NCBI GenBank assembly: GCA_017621755.1
Contig: JAGASL010000018.1
Location: 1-32,166, forward strand
Length of the DNA: 32,166 bases
Reading direction: 5' to 3'
From: Clostridia bacterium
Lineage (GTDB): Bacteria; Bacillota; Clostridia; Oscillospirales; CAG-272
In this document: piece by piece, positions 7,961 through 16,015 of the stretch
Numbering within the stretch: the first letter of the stretch is position 1
How the letters are laid out: every line of letters begins with the position of its first letter
Program-made: the position numbers and the translations under genes
Notes under the pieces: generated by a model
The model's input: the letters and a program-made list of their open reading frames with translations, nothing else
Told to the model about the DNA's origin: nothing
Databases searched by the model: none

Positions 7961-7993
7961 GCTTTTATGCTGCTTTGCGTAGAGAAGGGGAGA

Positions 7994-8215
7994 TCATTGC
8001 AGCTTTCTCGGCTCATCGGTCAGGCCGAGCAGATAATCTAAGGATACGTTATAATATTTGGCCAGCTTGATATATTTATCAACACCCATCTTTTGAATGC
8101 CCAATTCCCATTTTCCGATCTGCTGTCTGGTGGTGCCTAAGACCTCTGCCAGGTCTGCCTGCGAAAGCTTTCTTTCCAATCGCAGGTCTTTTAGTCGTTC
8201 AAAATGCTCCATCAT
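7994..8215 (-). CDS. small XRE-family HTH regulator
   Basis: This 73-residue protein is almost entirely an XRE helix-turn-helix (LKDLRLERKLSQADLAEVLG, then RQQIGKWELGIQKM) with a short C-terminal tail (LDYLLGLTDEP) typical of Cro/cI-like repressors. ATG 8215 (or 8212) follows GGAGG on the minus strand; the longer frame from TTG 8227 overlaps that ribosome site. It is divergent from a small acidic protein gene, and two matched dyads lie between them, which suggests it controls itself and its neighbour. No phage genes are nearby. Confidence 0.8.
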   Translation of the reverse strand: MMEHFERLKDLRLERKLSQADLAEVLGTTRQQIGKWELGIQKMGVDKYIKLAKYYNVSLDYLLGLTDEPRKLQ

Positions 8216-8232
8216 ATTACCCTCCAATTTGC

Positions 8233-8241
8233 ATTATAGCA
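8233..8241 (-). promoter_or_regulatory. extended -10 promoter of the small XRE gene
   Basis: On the minus strand TGCTATAAT is an extended -10 element lying just upstream of the GGAGG ribosome site. The -35 is poor. Confidence 0.5.
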
Positions 8242-8267
8242 TAAAGTTTTCCAAAAATACTTGGCAT

Positions 8268-8313
8268 GCACCCTAAGAGGTGCTATAACATTTTTTGGCA
8301 TCTTTTAAGATGC
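8268..8313. promoter_or_regulatory. pair of 16-bp dyad operators GCAYC-N6-GRTGC
   Basis: GCACC-N6-GGTGC (8268-8283) and GCATC-N6-GATGC (8298-8313) share geometry and lie exactly 30 bp apart, about three helical turns. Both are preceded by TTGGCA (8261 and 8295). They sit between the divergent XRE and small-protein promoters, each near the upstream edge of one. Confidence 0.6.
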
Positions 8314-8317
8314 ATTT

Positions 8318-8347
8318 TTGAGAGCTGTTAGGGTATTGTGCTACAAT
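8318..8347 (+). promoter_or_regulatory. promoter of small acidic protein gene
   Basis: TTGAGA, 18 bases, TACAAT, 30 bases before the ATG at 8378. The second dyad ends five bases before the -35. Confidence 0.5.
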
Positions 8348-8377
8348 GAAGGAACCTAAAAAATTCAGGAGGTATTT

Positions 8378-8635
8378 ATGCAAGTATTACAGGATTTATG
8401 GATCACTTACTTAACAGGTGGAGACGAAACGCAAAGCGCAGAGGAGAGGGGGATCCTTTCGCGGCTGATGGAGGATGATGAAAAGCTGCGCGCGGATCTG
8501 AGCCAAGAGCAGATAGCCCTGCTTGAAAAATGCGAAAGCCATTGGGATGATCTGCAAGAGCTGACTGCACGCGAGGCTTTTTTTAAGGGGATCCGCTTGG
8601 GGGCGGGCTTCATGCGCGAGGCGCTGCTTTCTTAG
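8378..8635 (+). CDS. small acidic protein, DUF6809-like
   Basis: This 85-residue, mainly helical and acidic protein ends in EAFFKGIRLGAGFMREALL. That resembles the C-terminal GFRLGA...M helix of small clostridial DUF6809-type proteins of unknown function; the match is from memory and is tentative. A perfect AGGAGG lies five bases before ATG 8378. It is divergent from the XRE regulator and probably controlled by it. The pair could be a regulator with its target or antagonist, but no toxin motif is visible. Confidence 0.65.
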   Translation: MQVLQDLWITYLTGGDETQSAEERGILSRLMEDDEKLRADLSQEQIALLEKCESHWDDLQELTAREAFFKGIRLGAGFMREALLS

Positions 8636-8664
8636 TCGCCTTTGCTTTTTTCATGAAAAAGCCG

Positions 8665-8720
8665 CTTTCACTTCCACATATTTCCATTTATAGGTATTAA
8701 ATGGCTTCTATTTGTGAAAG
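8665..8720. other. nested stem-loop in intergenic region
   Basis: CTTTCAC (8665-8671) pairs with GTGAAAG (8714-8720), and inside it CCATTTA (8684-8690) pairs with TAAATGG (8698-8704). It lies in the 240-base gap between the small protein gene and the EF-G paralogue and may be a transcript end or a regulatory structure. Confidence 0.4.
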
Positions 8721-8771
8721 TTGCACAAAAAACAGGGCAAAATTTTTACATCCGATAGACAAAAACATGGG

Positions 8772-8798
8772 TCCTTTTTCTTGCTTTTTGAAAAAGGA
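8772..8798. promoter_or_regulatory. 9-bp inverted repeat covering the -35 of the EF-G paralogue promoter
   Basis: TCCTTTTTC and GAAAAAGGA are perfect arms with a 9-base spacer containing the TTGCTT -35. The placement is that of a repressor site. Confidence 0.5.
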
Positions 8799-8809
8799 TA
8801 CGCTATAAT
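8781..8809 (+). promoter_or_regulatory. sigma-A promoter of EF-G paralogue
   Basis: TTGCTT, 17 bases, TATAAT. The transcript leader would be about 60 bases. Confidence 0.65.
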
Positions 8810-8878
8810 AGTAGCATAAGAGCGCTTATGAACCATAAGTACCTTATTATTCTATCACAGCAAAGGAGAACCCCTATC

Positions 8879-10969
8879 ATGGAAAAAGTATTGACCAAGA
8901 ACATCCGTAACGTATGCCTGCTGGGTCACAGCGGCGGTGGCAAGACTTCTCTTGCAGAGGCGATGCTCTACATCGCTAAGGAGACCGACCGTCTGGGCAA
9001 GATTCCGGAAGGAAATACCGTATGCGACTACGACCCCGAAGAGGTACGCCGCGGCTTTTCGCTTTCCTCGTCTCTTGCATCTCTCACCTGGCGCGATATC
9101 CGTTTTCACATTCTGGATGTTCCCGGTTACTTTGATTTTGAAGGGGAAATGCGCCAGTGCGTGCGCGTGGCTGATGCGGCCGTTATCGTGGTTGACGGTA
9201 AGGCAGGCGTACAGGTAGGCACCGAGCAGGCATGGGAGGCCGCTACCGAGGCCGGCATTCCGAAGGCCTTCTTTATCAATAGATTTGATGATGGCGAATG
9301 CCGCTTCCACCGTGCCTTTGGCGCGCTGCGCGATCACTTTGGCGTGACCGTGTGCCCCATTCAGATCCCGCTGATCGAGGGTGACAAGGTTATCGGCTTT
9401 GTTAACCTGATCGATATGGTCGTTTACACCTTCGAGTCGGCTACCGGCTCCTACGTGCAGAGCGACATTCCCGAAGAATTCCGCGAGACCTGTGACGAAT
9501 ATCACAACATGCTGCTGGAATCCATCGCCCAGACGAGCGAGGAGCTGATGGAGAAGTTCTTCGGCGGCGAGGAGATCTCGCATGACGAGGCTGTTGAGGC
9601 CATTCACGAGGGTATCATCCACGGTGATATCGTGCCGGTATTCTGCGGCGCGGCTATCAAGATGTGGGGTATTAAGACCTTCATGGATACCATTGCCGAT
9701 TCCTTCCCGCGTCCTACCGCCCGCAAGGTAGAGCACGTGGTGCTGGCCGATGGTGAGATCGGTGAGATCCCGGTAGAGAAGGAGAGCGCCGACACCTCGC
9801 TCTTCGTCTTTAAGACTGTAGCTGACCCGTTTGTTGGTAAGATGTCCTTCTTTAAGGTCATGAGCGGCGAGGTAAAGGAAAACGATACGCTGCGCAACAC
9901 CCGCAGCGGCGTTGCTGAAAAGCTTGGCCACCTGTACATGCTGCGCGGCAAGAAGCAGATCACGGTTGATTCGATGGTTTGCGGTGATATCGGTGTTACC
10001 ACCAAGCTTTCGGATACCAATACCAACGATACGCTGACTACCCGCTCTGATGATCTGCGCTATCAGCCGATCACCTACCCGAACCCCTATGCCTGCCGTG
10101 CCGTTAAGCCCTGCAGCAAGGGTGATGAGGATAAGATCTCAATGGGTATTGCCCGCCTCCTGGAGGAGGATCCCACCATCCGCTTTGAGAACAATGCCGA
10201 GACCAAGCAGCTTCTCCTGTACGGCCTGGGCGAGACGCATCTTGACGTAGTGGTTGCCAAGCTGAAGAGCCGCTTTGGCACCGCCGTAGAGCTGACCACG
10301 CCGCGCGTTGCCTATCGTGAGACCATCCGCAAGAAGGTGGATGCCGAGGGTAAGCATAAGAAGCAGTCCGGCGGATCTGGCCAGTACGGTCACGTAAAGA
10401 TCCACTTTGCCCCCGGCGAGACGGATGAACTTACCTTTACCGAATCGGTATTCGGCGGCGCCGTACCGAAGAACTTCTTCCCGGCTGTTGAAAAGGGCCT
10501 GCGTGATGCCATGGTTGAGGGCGGCGTGCTGGCCGGCTACCCGATGGTGCGCCTGGCGGCTGACCTGTATGACGGCTCCTACCACGAGGTAGACTCGAAC
10601 GAAATTTCCTTTAAGCTGGCTGCGCGTTTGGCATACCGTGAGGGCCTTCTGCGTGCTGACCCGATCCTGCTTGAGCCTGTGGTCTGCCTGCAGGTAACCG
10701 TGCCGGATGACTACGTAGGTGACGTGCTTGGCGATCTGCCGCGCCGTCGCGGTCGCGTAGGCGGCATTGAAGCACATCCCGATAAGAGCGGCTACCAGAC
10801 CGTAACGGCTGACGTACCGCTGGCAGAGATGAGCGACTACGTAACCGCACTGCGCGCTGCAACCCAGGGCCGCGGCCGCTTTGACTATGAATTTGCCCGC
10901 TACGAGGAGGTTCCCGGTAACCTGACCCAGAAGCTGGTAGAGGAAGCCAAGGCTTTGAATGCACAATAA
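8879..10969 (+). CDS. elongation factor G-like translational GTPase (EF-G paralogue)
   Basis: The 696-residue protein has all EF-G domains. The GTPase begins with P-loop GHSGGGKTS (16-24), switch II is DVPGYFDFEGE, and the base-recognition motif is NRFD instead of the usual NKxD. Domain IV shows the GSGGQYGHVKIHF-type stretch (here SGGSGQYGHV), and domain V has GDLPRRRGRVGG. The SGGGKTS P-loop and ILDVPGYFDF switch place it with the EF-G-like paralogues common in Firmicutes, not canonical FusA, whose switch II reads DTPGHVDF; it also lacks the ribosome-protection signature of TetM. The start at ATG 8879 has AAGGAGAA upstream; ATG 8828 has none. Monocistronic with promoter and terminator. Specific role unknown. 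Confidence 0.85.
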   Translation: MEKVLTKNIRNVCLLGHSGGGKTSLAEAMLYIAKETDRLGKIPEGNTVCDYDPEEVRRGFSLSSSLASLTWRDIRFHILDVPGYFDFEGEMRQCVRVADAAVIVVDGKAGVQVGTEQAWEAATEAGIPKAFFINRFDDGECRFHRAFGALRDHFGVTVCPIQIPLIEGDKVIGFVNLIDMVVYTFESATGSYVQSDIPEEFRETCDEYHNMLLESIAQTSEELMEKFFGGEEISHDEAVEAIHEGIIHGDIVPVFCGAAIKMWGIKTFMDTIADSFPRPTARKVEHVVLADGEIGEIPVEKESADTSLFVFKTVADPFVGKMSFFKVMSGEVKENDTLRNTRSGVAEKLGHLYMLRGKKQITVDSMVCGDIGVTTKLSDTNTNDTLTTRSDDLRYQPITYPNPYACRAVKPCSKGDEDKISMGIARLLEEDPTIRFENNAETKQLLLYGLGETHLDVVVAKLKSRFGTAVELTTPRVAYRETIRKKVDAEGKHKKQSGGSGQYGHVKIHFAPGETDELTFTESVFGGAVPKNFFPAVEKGLRDAMVEGGVLAGYPMVRLAADLYDGSYHEVDSNEISFKLAARLAYREGLLRADPILLEPVVCLQVTVPDDYVGDVLGDLPRRRGRVGGIEAHPDKSGYQTVTADVPLAEMSDYVTALRAATQGRGRFDYEFARYEEVPGNLTQKLVEEAKALNAQ

Positions 10970-10992
10970 TTTTGTTCGGCATATCTTGATAT

Positions 10993-11026
10993 AAAGAAGA
11001 AGAGGGGCTTGCCCCTCTTCTTCTTT
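10993..11026. terminator. bidirectional terminator, 16-bp stem
   Basis: AAAGAAGAAGAGGGGC (10993-11008) pairs perfectly with 11011-11026. It separates the convergent EF-G-like and sialidase-fold genes. Confidence 0.88.
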
Positions 11027-11033
11027 GGTTTGT

Positions 11034-12230
11034 TCACAATAATGATGTATCCGCAATATCCGTGAGTTTGATTCGTGTTACCTCAACGGCCTCTTTGAGC
11101 AGAGAATAGGCGACGTACATGTATTCTTGGTCAAAGCAGACTGCCGGGTATCCAAACAGGCCGCCCTTATGCATGCCGGGGGCCTTCAGCGTGTAGCAGT
11201 TTCCTTCGTTTCTTATGTAATACCATTGATCGAAATCAATGCCGTTTCGTGAGGCCATTAAAATGATCTCAGCGCGGGAAGGGTTGTAATTGCCGATATA
11301 GAAGCTTCTCCCATCGGGAAGTGTGCCCATTTGAAACCTGGCAGAGGCATCATTGAAGTTGGTTTTGTAAAGATCTGTCCAGGTCTTTCCCAAGTCATAG
11401 CTGATCGTTCCGTAAAGGCGCGGGCCGTTTGTTCTGAAAAGCATGACCAGCGCGCCGTTTGGCTCTTGGTAAACGCTACCCTCACACAAGAGCGGCGGTG
11501 CAGGGAATTTTGGATGCACCCGGGTGGCAAAGCCATGCCATTCGCCCAGGCCGGAAGGGTCGGTAGAATAGGCCGCGCCAATGTTGCCCGGCCAGATCAA
11601 CACCTGTTCCTTGGTCAGCAGGGGGGGAAGATTGCCCGCTGTGACGTCATAGGTGCCGGTGCTTGTGGCAAGCGGCGCTTGCGGAAGCGTAAGGTCTGTT
11701 CCTGCGCCCGCTGCACCGGCAAATTTGCCCGGCAATTCGGCCAATGGGCTCCAATGCTCGCCATCCTCGGTTTCGGTATAAAACATACCGCAGTAAGAGA
11801 GGCGATAATCGGGCGTATCGATATGGTACGGCGTGCCATCCGCGGCTCGTATGATGGTATCCGGGTCGTGCGTTCTTGCCGAGCAGTAGACCACCATCTT
11901 ACCGCCATAGACGTGGCAGCCGCTGCAGGTCAGAAACCACAGATCGTTTCCGCCGGGAATGTTGTCAGCGATCACGCGGTTTTCCCAATGGTAAAAATCG
12001 TCTGAAACCGCCATGACGACCCGTTGGCCGCAATCGTCCTCGTTCTTTCTGCCGTTTGAATAAAAAACGTATAGCTTTCCCTTGAAGGATGTTATCGCGG
12101 CATGGTGTGAATAGTTCCATGCGTTTGGCGCTCCATCCGGGGCGTAGACCCGCACGTTTTCCGCCAAGCCAACCAGGTTTTTCACTTCGTAGGGCATCGA
12201 ATTGATGGCCGTTAGCCGGTGCGCTTCCAT
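11034..12230 (-). CDS. sialidase-fold (BNR-like) beta-propeller protein, putative glycoside hydrolase
   Basis: The 398-residue protein has repeated blade-like segments with Asp-box-type motifs: SDDFYHWENR, TEDGEHWSPL, SYDLGKTWTDL and SRNGIDFDQW. These are hallmarks of the sialidase and exo-glycosidase beta-propeller superfamily. No signal peptide is visible, so it is probably cytoplasmic. Candidate activities include exo-sialidase or another propeller glycosidase; the sialidase Arg triad cannot be assigned by eye. It is the second gene after the SGNH hydrolase (27-base gap), divergent from a GH20 hexosaminidase. The context fits breakdown of imported amino-sugar-containing glycans. Confidence 0.68.
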   Translation of the reverse strand: MEAHRLTAINSMPYEVKNLVGLAENVRVYAPDGAPNAWNYSHHAAITSFKGKLYVFYSNGRKNEDDCGQRVVMAVSDDFYHWENRVIADNIPGGNDLWFLTCSGCHVYGGKMVVYCSARTHDPDTIIRAADGTPYHIDTPDYRLSYCGMFYTETEDGEHWSPLAELPGKFAGAAGAGTDLTLPQAPLATSTGTYDVTAGNLPPLLTKEQVLIWPGNIGAAYSTDPSGLGEWHGFATRVHPKFPAPPLLCEGSVYQEPNGALVMLFRTNGPRLYGTISYDLGKTWTDLYKTNFNDASARFQMGTLPDGRSFYIGNYNPSRAEIILMASRNGIDFDQWYYIRNEGNCYTLKAPGMHKGGLFGYPAVCFDQEYMYVAYSLLKEAVEVTRIKLTDIADTSLL

Positions 12231-12257
12231 AAAACGATCACACCTTTCATTTTCGTA

Positions 12258-12914
12258 TTACAGGCTCTCTAAGAACTTGCCCAACTTGCGGGCGATGACG
12301 GCGTGGCCGGCATCGTTCGGGTGCAGGCCGTCGGGGGCGTAGAGCAAGCGCTGTGCCTCCAGCTTCGGCTGAATGCCGCCAAAGGCGTAGAGATCGAGCA
12401 CGGGCAGGGCGTATTCCTCTGCCACCTCGCGTATGATGCGCACGTAGTCGATCAGGCGGCCGTAATCGGTCTCCTTGCGGCCGTCGCCGCGCGGGTTATC
12501 CTCGTTGGCACGGTGCAGGGGGGTCATAATGGCGATCACGGCGGCAGGGTACTTCTTGATCAGGGAAGAGAATAGCTGGTGGCAGGCACCGTAAAAGGTG
12601 GTATATTCGCGGTCGGCACGGGTTCCAAGCGGCGCGTTGCCATGGCCAAAATCGTTCGTGCCGCCGAAAACCACGATCACATCTGCATCAGCATCCATTT
12701 TGGCTACCCGGTCGCAGAAGTTCTGGTCCCATTCTGCAGGCTCATTGGAGGCGCTTTGCTTGGCAAAGCGGGTGCCGCTGATGCCGTAATTGCGCGCTAC
12801 GGCGCCGTATTCCTTGGCCAGCACGGCGTGAAAAATATGCTCGGGCGCGCTGGTGCCAACGCCCTGTGTAATGCTATCGCCTAAAAAGTTGATCTTTTTG
12901 CCTTTCAGTTCCAT
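12258..12914 (-). CDS. SGNH/GDSL-family esterase
   Basis: The 218-residue protein carries all SGNH blocks: GDSITQG with nucleophile Ser14, a Gly in the NYGISGTR block, GGTNDF with Asn, and DGLHPND with Asp195 and His198. It has no signal peptide, so it should act on intracellular substrates, most plausibly deacetylating O-acetylated sugars given the neighbouring sialidase-fold and GH20 genes. ATG 12914 follows AGGAGA; the in-frame extension upstream overlaps the promoter. First gene of a two-gene minus-strand operon. Confidence 0.85.
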   Translation of the reverse strand: MELKGKKINFLGDSITQGVGTSAPEHIFHAVLAKEYGAVARNYGISGTRFAKQSASNEPAEWDQNFCDRVAKMDADADVIVVFGGTNDFGHGNAPLGTRADREYTTFYGACHQLFSSLIKKYPAAVIAIMTPLHRANEDNPRGDGRKETDYGRLIDYVRIIREVAEEYALPVLDLYAFGGIQPKLEAQRLLYAPDGLHPNDAGHAVIARKLGKFLESL

Positions 12915-12942
12915 GTTGCTTTCTCCTAAAAAGGTTTTTTTC

Positions 12943-12971
12943 ATTGTAGCACAGGCTGCAAAAAATGTCAA
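12943..12971 (-). promoter_or_regulatory. strong sigma-A promoter of the SGNH/sialidase-fold operon
   Basis: On the minus strand, consensus TTGACA (12971-12966), 17 bases, TACAAT (12948-12943). Confidence 0.75.
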
Positions 12972-12999
12972 CTCCCATGCCCAAAATCGTGAAAAATGC

Positions 13000-13028
13000 T
13001 TGCTTTTCGGGGCGGCGCGTGATAGAAT
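13000..13028 (+). promoter_or_regulatory. promoter of GH20 gene
   Basis: TTGCTT, 17 bases, TAGAAT. Back-to-back with the divergent TTGACA/TACAAT promoter, with 28 bases between the two -35 boxes. Confidence 0.6.
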
Positions 13029-13060
13029 GAAGAAAAGAAAAACGGAAAGGTGATACGACT

Positions 13061-14782
13061 ATGCTGCATTTGATTCCCATGCCCAAATCCATCCGGGTGG
13101 AAGAGGACCGGTTTCCCTATACCGCCGTTTCGCTGCCAGAGGTGGCAGACGCGCGATTGGCAAAGGCCCTAAAAAAGCTCCCCACCGCACAAGACGGCGC
13201 CCCTATGCGTATGCATTTGACGGGTGGAGAGGGTGAAGCATATGCGCTGTCCTTGACGAAGGATGGCGTTACCCTAACAGCCGCTTGCGAAAAGGGGGCG
13301 TTTTACGGTATTCAAACGCTGCGTCAGCTGCTCGATCAGGGTGAGATCCCTTGCCTGCATATCGAGGATAAGCCGGATTTTTCCTATCGTGGCTTCTACC
13401 ATGACGTCACGCGCGGCAAAATTCCGACCATGGAGACCTTTGAAGAGCTGATCGATCGCATGGCCTATTGCAAGATCAACGTGTTTCAGATCTATTCCGA
13501 GCATGTGCTTGATTTGAAGGAGTTCAAGCCCATTACGCGCCGCACCGGCTGCCTGACGGCAGAGGAGCTGCGCCGCATTGACGATCTGTGCTATGAGAAT
13601 TTTATTGAATTTATCCCATCCGTTGCCACCTTTGGCCATTTGTTTGAGCTGCTGCAGCTGGAGGAATACCGTGAGCTGCAGCTGGCTGAGGATTATCAAC
13701 CCAAGAACTTGTTCTGGAACGAGCGCGTGTTCCACCACACGCTTGACCCGTTGAACCCCAAGAGCCTCGCGCTGGTAAAAAGCATGATCGACCAGATCAT
13801 TCCGCTCTTCCGCACCGATAAATTCAACATCTGCTGTGACGAGACATTTGATTTGGAAAACGGGCGTTACCGTGGGCAGGATACCGGCAAGATGTACACG
13901 GATTTTGTGCTGGCCATTATGGACTACCTGCACGAAAAGGGAAAAACGCCGATGATGTGGTCGGATATTATGGTGCAGCACCCCGAATATTCTCCCGCCT
14001 TCCCGAAGGATGCGTATCTGCTGACCTGGTGGTACGGCAGGGGCGGGCTTGAGCGGGTAGACAACTGGCTGAGCAGCCTGACCAAAACCAACCCAAGCAA
14101 TCCGCATATCGTCTGCCCCGGCACCAATAGCTGGGCACGCCTGGTAGAGAACATTGACCAAAGCAGTGTCAACATTCCCGAAATGGCAAGGCGGGGGAAG
14201 GAATATCACCTGACCGGATTGATGAATACCAACTGGGGCGACTGGGGCACCCCCTGCCCGATCGAGCTGTGCACCTACGGCTTCCTGCTGGGGGCGGAAA
14301 ACGCATGGAACGCCGGTAGCCCGGCTGACGATGCCTTTGACGCGCATGCGGATGCGCTCTTCTACCGTGCCCCAGGCGCTTCTCTAGCGATGAAGGAGCT
14401 TTCTGCCTGCGCGAGTGAGGTGCCGTGGTGGCAGTTTGCCTCTTACCATTCCAACTGCATGTGCCCGGAAACAGGGAAGCTGGACGTATATATTCCCCCC
14501 ATGGGCACCGTGGAGGAAACACGTCGCCGCATCAGCAAGCTGATGGATGAGGTGCGCTTGCAGCGTTGGGGCTGGCAGGCGTGCCACGAGGCCTTTCTCG
14601 TTTCGGCTGAGGGCGTGCTGTACATGGCTGATTGCTTTGCAAGAATGGGCGGCTATCCGCTAGAACGCCTAGCAGATGCCCCCGCCTGGATCGCGCGCTA
14701 CCGGGCGCTGTGGCTGAAGCGCAATAAGCCAAGCGAGCTGGATGCCGTTACCGACATACTGACCTATATGGGAAATCTTTGA
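13061..14782 (+). CDS. GH20-family beta-N-acetylhexosaminidase
   Basis: The 573-residue protein has a small N-terminal GH20b-like alpha/beta domain (about 1-105, GAFYGIQTLRQLL) and a TIM barrel starting at FSYRGFYHDVTRG. The catalytic Asp-Glu pair of the substrate-assisted mechanism is Asp260-Glu261 in NICCDETFD. Further barrel residues include the Trp in MMWSDIM and NTNWGDWG. It would remove terminal GlcNAc or GalNAc. No signal peptide is seen, so it should act inside the cell on imported oligosaccharides. A long C-terminal helical region (from about 410) follows the barrel. RBS AAAGGTGA. Divergent from the esterase/sialidase-fold pair. Confidence 0.85.
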   Translation: MLHLIPMPKSIRVEEDRFPYTAVSLPEVADARLAKALKKLPTAQDGAPMRMHLTGGEGEAYALSLTKDGVTLTAACEKGAFYGIQTLRQLLDQGEIPCLHIEDKPDFSYRGFYHDVTRGKIPTMETFEELIDRMAYCKINVFQIYSEHVLDLKEFKPITRRTGCLTAEELRRIDDLCYENFIEFIPSVATFGHLFELLQLEEYRELQLAEDYQPKNLFWNERVFHHTLDPLNPKSLALVKSMIDQIIPLFRTDKFNICCDETFDLENGRYRGQDTGKMYTDFVLAIMDYLHEKGKTPMMWSDIMVQHPEYSPAFPKDAYLLTWWYGRGGLERVDNWLSSLTKTNPSNPHIVCPGTNSWARLVENIDQSSVNIPEMARRGKEYHLTGLMNTNWGDWGTPCPIELCTYGFLLGAENAWNAGSPADDAFDAHADALFYRAPGASLAMKELSACASEVPWWQFASYHSNCMCPETGKLDVYIPPMGTVEETRRRISKLMDEVRLQRWGWQACHEAFLVSAEGVLYMADCFARMGGYPLERLADAPAWIARYRALWLKRNKPSELDAVTDILTYMGNL

Positions 14783-14804
14783 GGCAAAAGAATAATATGA
14801 CAAT

Positions 14805-14838
14805 AAAAAGAGGGAATTGTTGCAATTTCCTCTTTTTT
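14805..14838 (+). terminator. terminator after GH20 gene, overlapping next promoter
   Basis: AAAAAGAGGGAATTG (14805-14819) pairs over 15 bp, with one G-U, with the segment ending in CCTCTTTTTT (to 14838). The loop contains the first bases of the next gene's -35. Confidence 0.75.
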
Positions 14839-14848
14839 GTGCTATAAT
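14820..14848 (+). promoter_or_regulatory. promoter of the SGNH-DUF512-der-obg operon
   Basis: TTGCAA, 17 bases, TATAAT. The -35 lies inside the preceding terminator stem-loop. Confidence 0.68.
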
Positions 14849-14870
14849 AAATCGTTAAGAGGTGGCTACT

Positions 14871-15995
14871 ATGCAGTATTTTCAGCGTTTTTCTTCTAAC
14901 ACGGTTGCCGGCAGCGGTAACCAGCATTGGTTTGCTATGCCGGCGGGTGAGGTCCGTACCGCACGTGCGTTTTATAAGATTACCGCAGGGGGCGAATATT
15001 CGTATTCGCTGCTGTTCTCCAATATGATCGACAGTACCTTCTCTAAAGGTGACGTCAGCCATAAAAATCTGATTCTGGATTCCTGGAGGATCCACAGCGC
15101 ACGTATTGGAAAATGCAAGCAGATGGGAACAGACAAGCCTCTTGCCGCTATGCGCGTGGGGGATGAGGATACGCAGGCCGATATCAACGTGACCGAGCTG
15201 CGCCCTGTTACCTTTAACGGCAGCCAGGAAAAAACAGTAGCCCCCGGTGAATTCTTTGCAACCGACCCGCTTACGCTTTCCTTTGCGGCGGGTGAGTTTC
15301 TCTGCTTAGAGCTGACCTTCTCGGGTGAGCGGCTGCCCTACCACCATGAATCGATGCTGCCCATCTACGTAAAGGGCGAGGATGAATGGCGCTATGACGT
15401 GCGCATGCCCTTGCCCGGCATGGTGGGCTGTGACCGGCCTGTGAAGGCTAAGATTGCCTATTTTGGCGATTCGATCACACAGGGGCTTGGCACTCCCTAT
15501 AATTCCTACACGCATTGGAACGCAAGACTTTCTGCCATGCTGGGGGATGATTATGCCCATTGGAACCTTGGCCTTGGCTTCGGCCGGGCAGAGGATGCCG
15601 CCTCAGATAGCGCCTGGATGTATAAGGCCAAACAGAACGATATCGTGGTGGTCTGCTTTGGCGTAAACGATATTTTTCACAGTGGTCAGGGGGCGGGTCA
15701 GATCAAGAAAAGCCTGGCCACCATCGTCGATTGCCTGCTGGCCGCCGGGGTGCGTGTGGTGCTGCAGACCGTGCCGCCATTTGACTATGCAGAGCCGCAC
15801 CGTACTATGTGGCAAGAGATCAATGCGTATATCGAGGCAGAGCTTGCCCCGCGCGTTTCGCTGCTGTTTGATAACCGCGCCGTGCTGAGCAGAGAGAATG
15901 CGCCGTACATGGCAAAGCATGGCGGCCACCCGAATGCCGAGGGCTGTGCTGCATGGGCTGATGCGCTGTATCAGGAGATCAAGGCGCTTTTTTAA
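14871..15995 (+). CDS. two-domain SGNH/GDSL hydrolase
   Basis: The 374-residue protein has an N-terminal beta-rich domain (about 1-190, possibly jelly-roll) and a C-terminal SGNH hydrolase. Catalytic features are GDSITQG with Ser201, an Asn in FGVNDIF, and His353 in GGHPNAEG; the usual catalytic Asp three residues before the His is replaced (KHGGH), so the triad may be partial. No signal peptide is visible. It resembles carbohydrate esterases that deacetylate glycans. ATG 14871 follows AGAGGTG; a GTG three codons upstream is less likely. First gene of an operon, 20 bases before the DUF512 gene. Confidence 0.78.
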   Translation: MQYFQRFSSNTVAGSGNQHWFAMPAGEVRTARAFYKITAGGEYSYSLLFSNMIDSTFSKGDVSHKNLILDSWRIHSARIGKCKQMGTDKPLAAMRVGDEDTQADINVTELRPVTFNGSQEKTVAPGEFFATDPLTLSFAAGEFLCLELTFSGERLPYHHESMLPIYVKGEDEWRYDVRMPLPGMVGCDRPVKAKIAYFGDSITQGLGTPYNSYTHWNARLSAMLGDDYAHWNLGLGFGRAEDAASDSAWMYKAKQNDIVVVCFGVNDIFHSGQGAGQIKKSLATIVDCLLAAGVRVVLQTVPPFDYAEPHRTMWQEINAYIEAELAPRVSLLFDNRAVLSRENAPYMAKHGGHPNAEGCAAWADALYQEIKALF

Positions 15996-16015
15996 TGTAA
16001 AGAAAGGAGACCGAT

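Noticed and set aside
8855..9931. 358-codon minus-strand frame opposite the EF-G paralogue
   Set aside because: It is a codon-bias shadow; the plus strand has all EF-G motifs and a good RBS.
8879..10969. Tetracycline ribosome-protection gene
   Set aside because: P-loop and switch II fit EF-G-like paralogues; TetM-type signatures are missing and composition is native.
13274..14347. 357-codon minus-strand frame opposite the GH20 gene
   Set aside because: The GH20 catalytic pair and domains lie on the plus strand; no RBS or motif supports the antisense frame.
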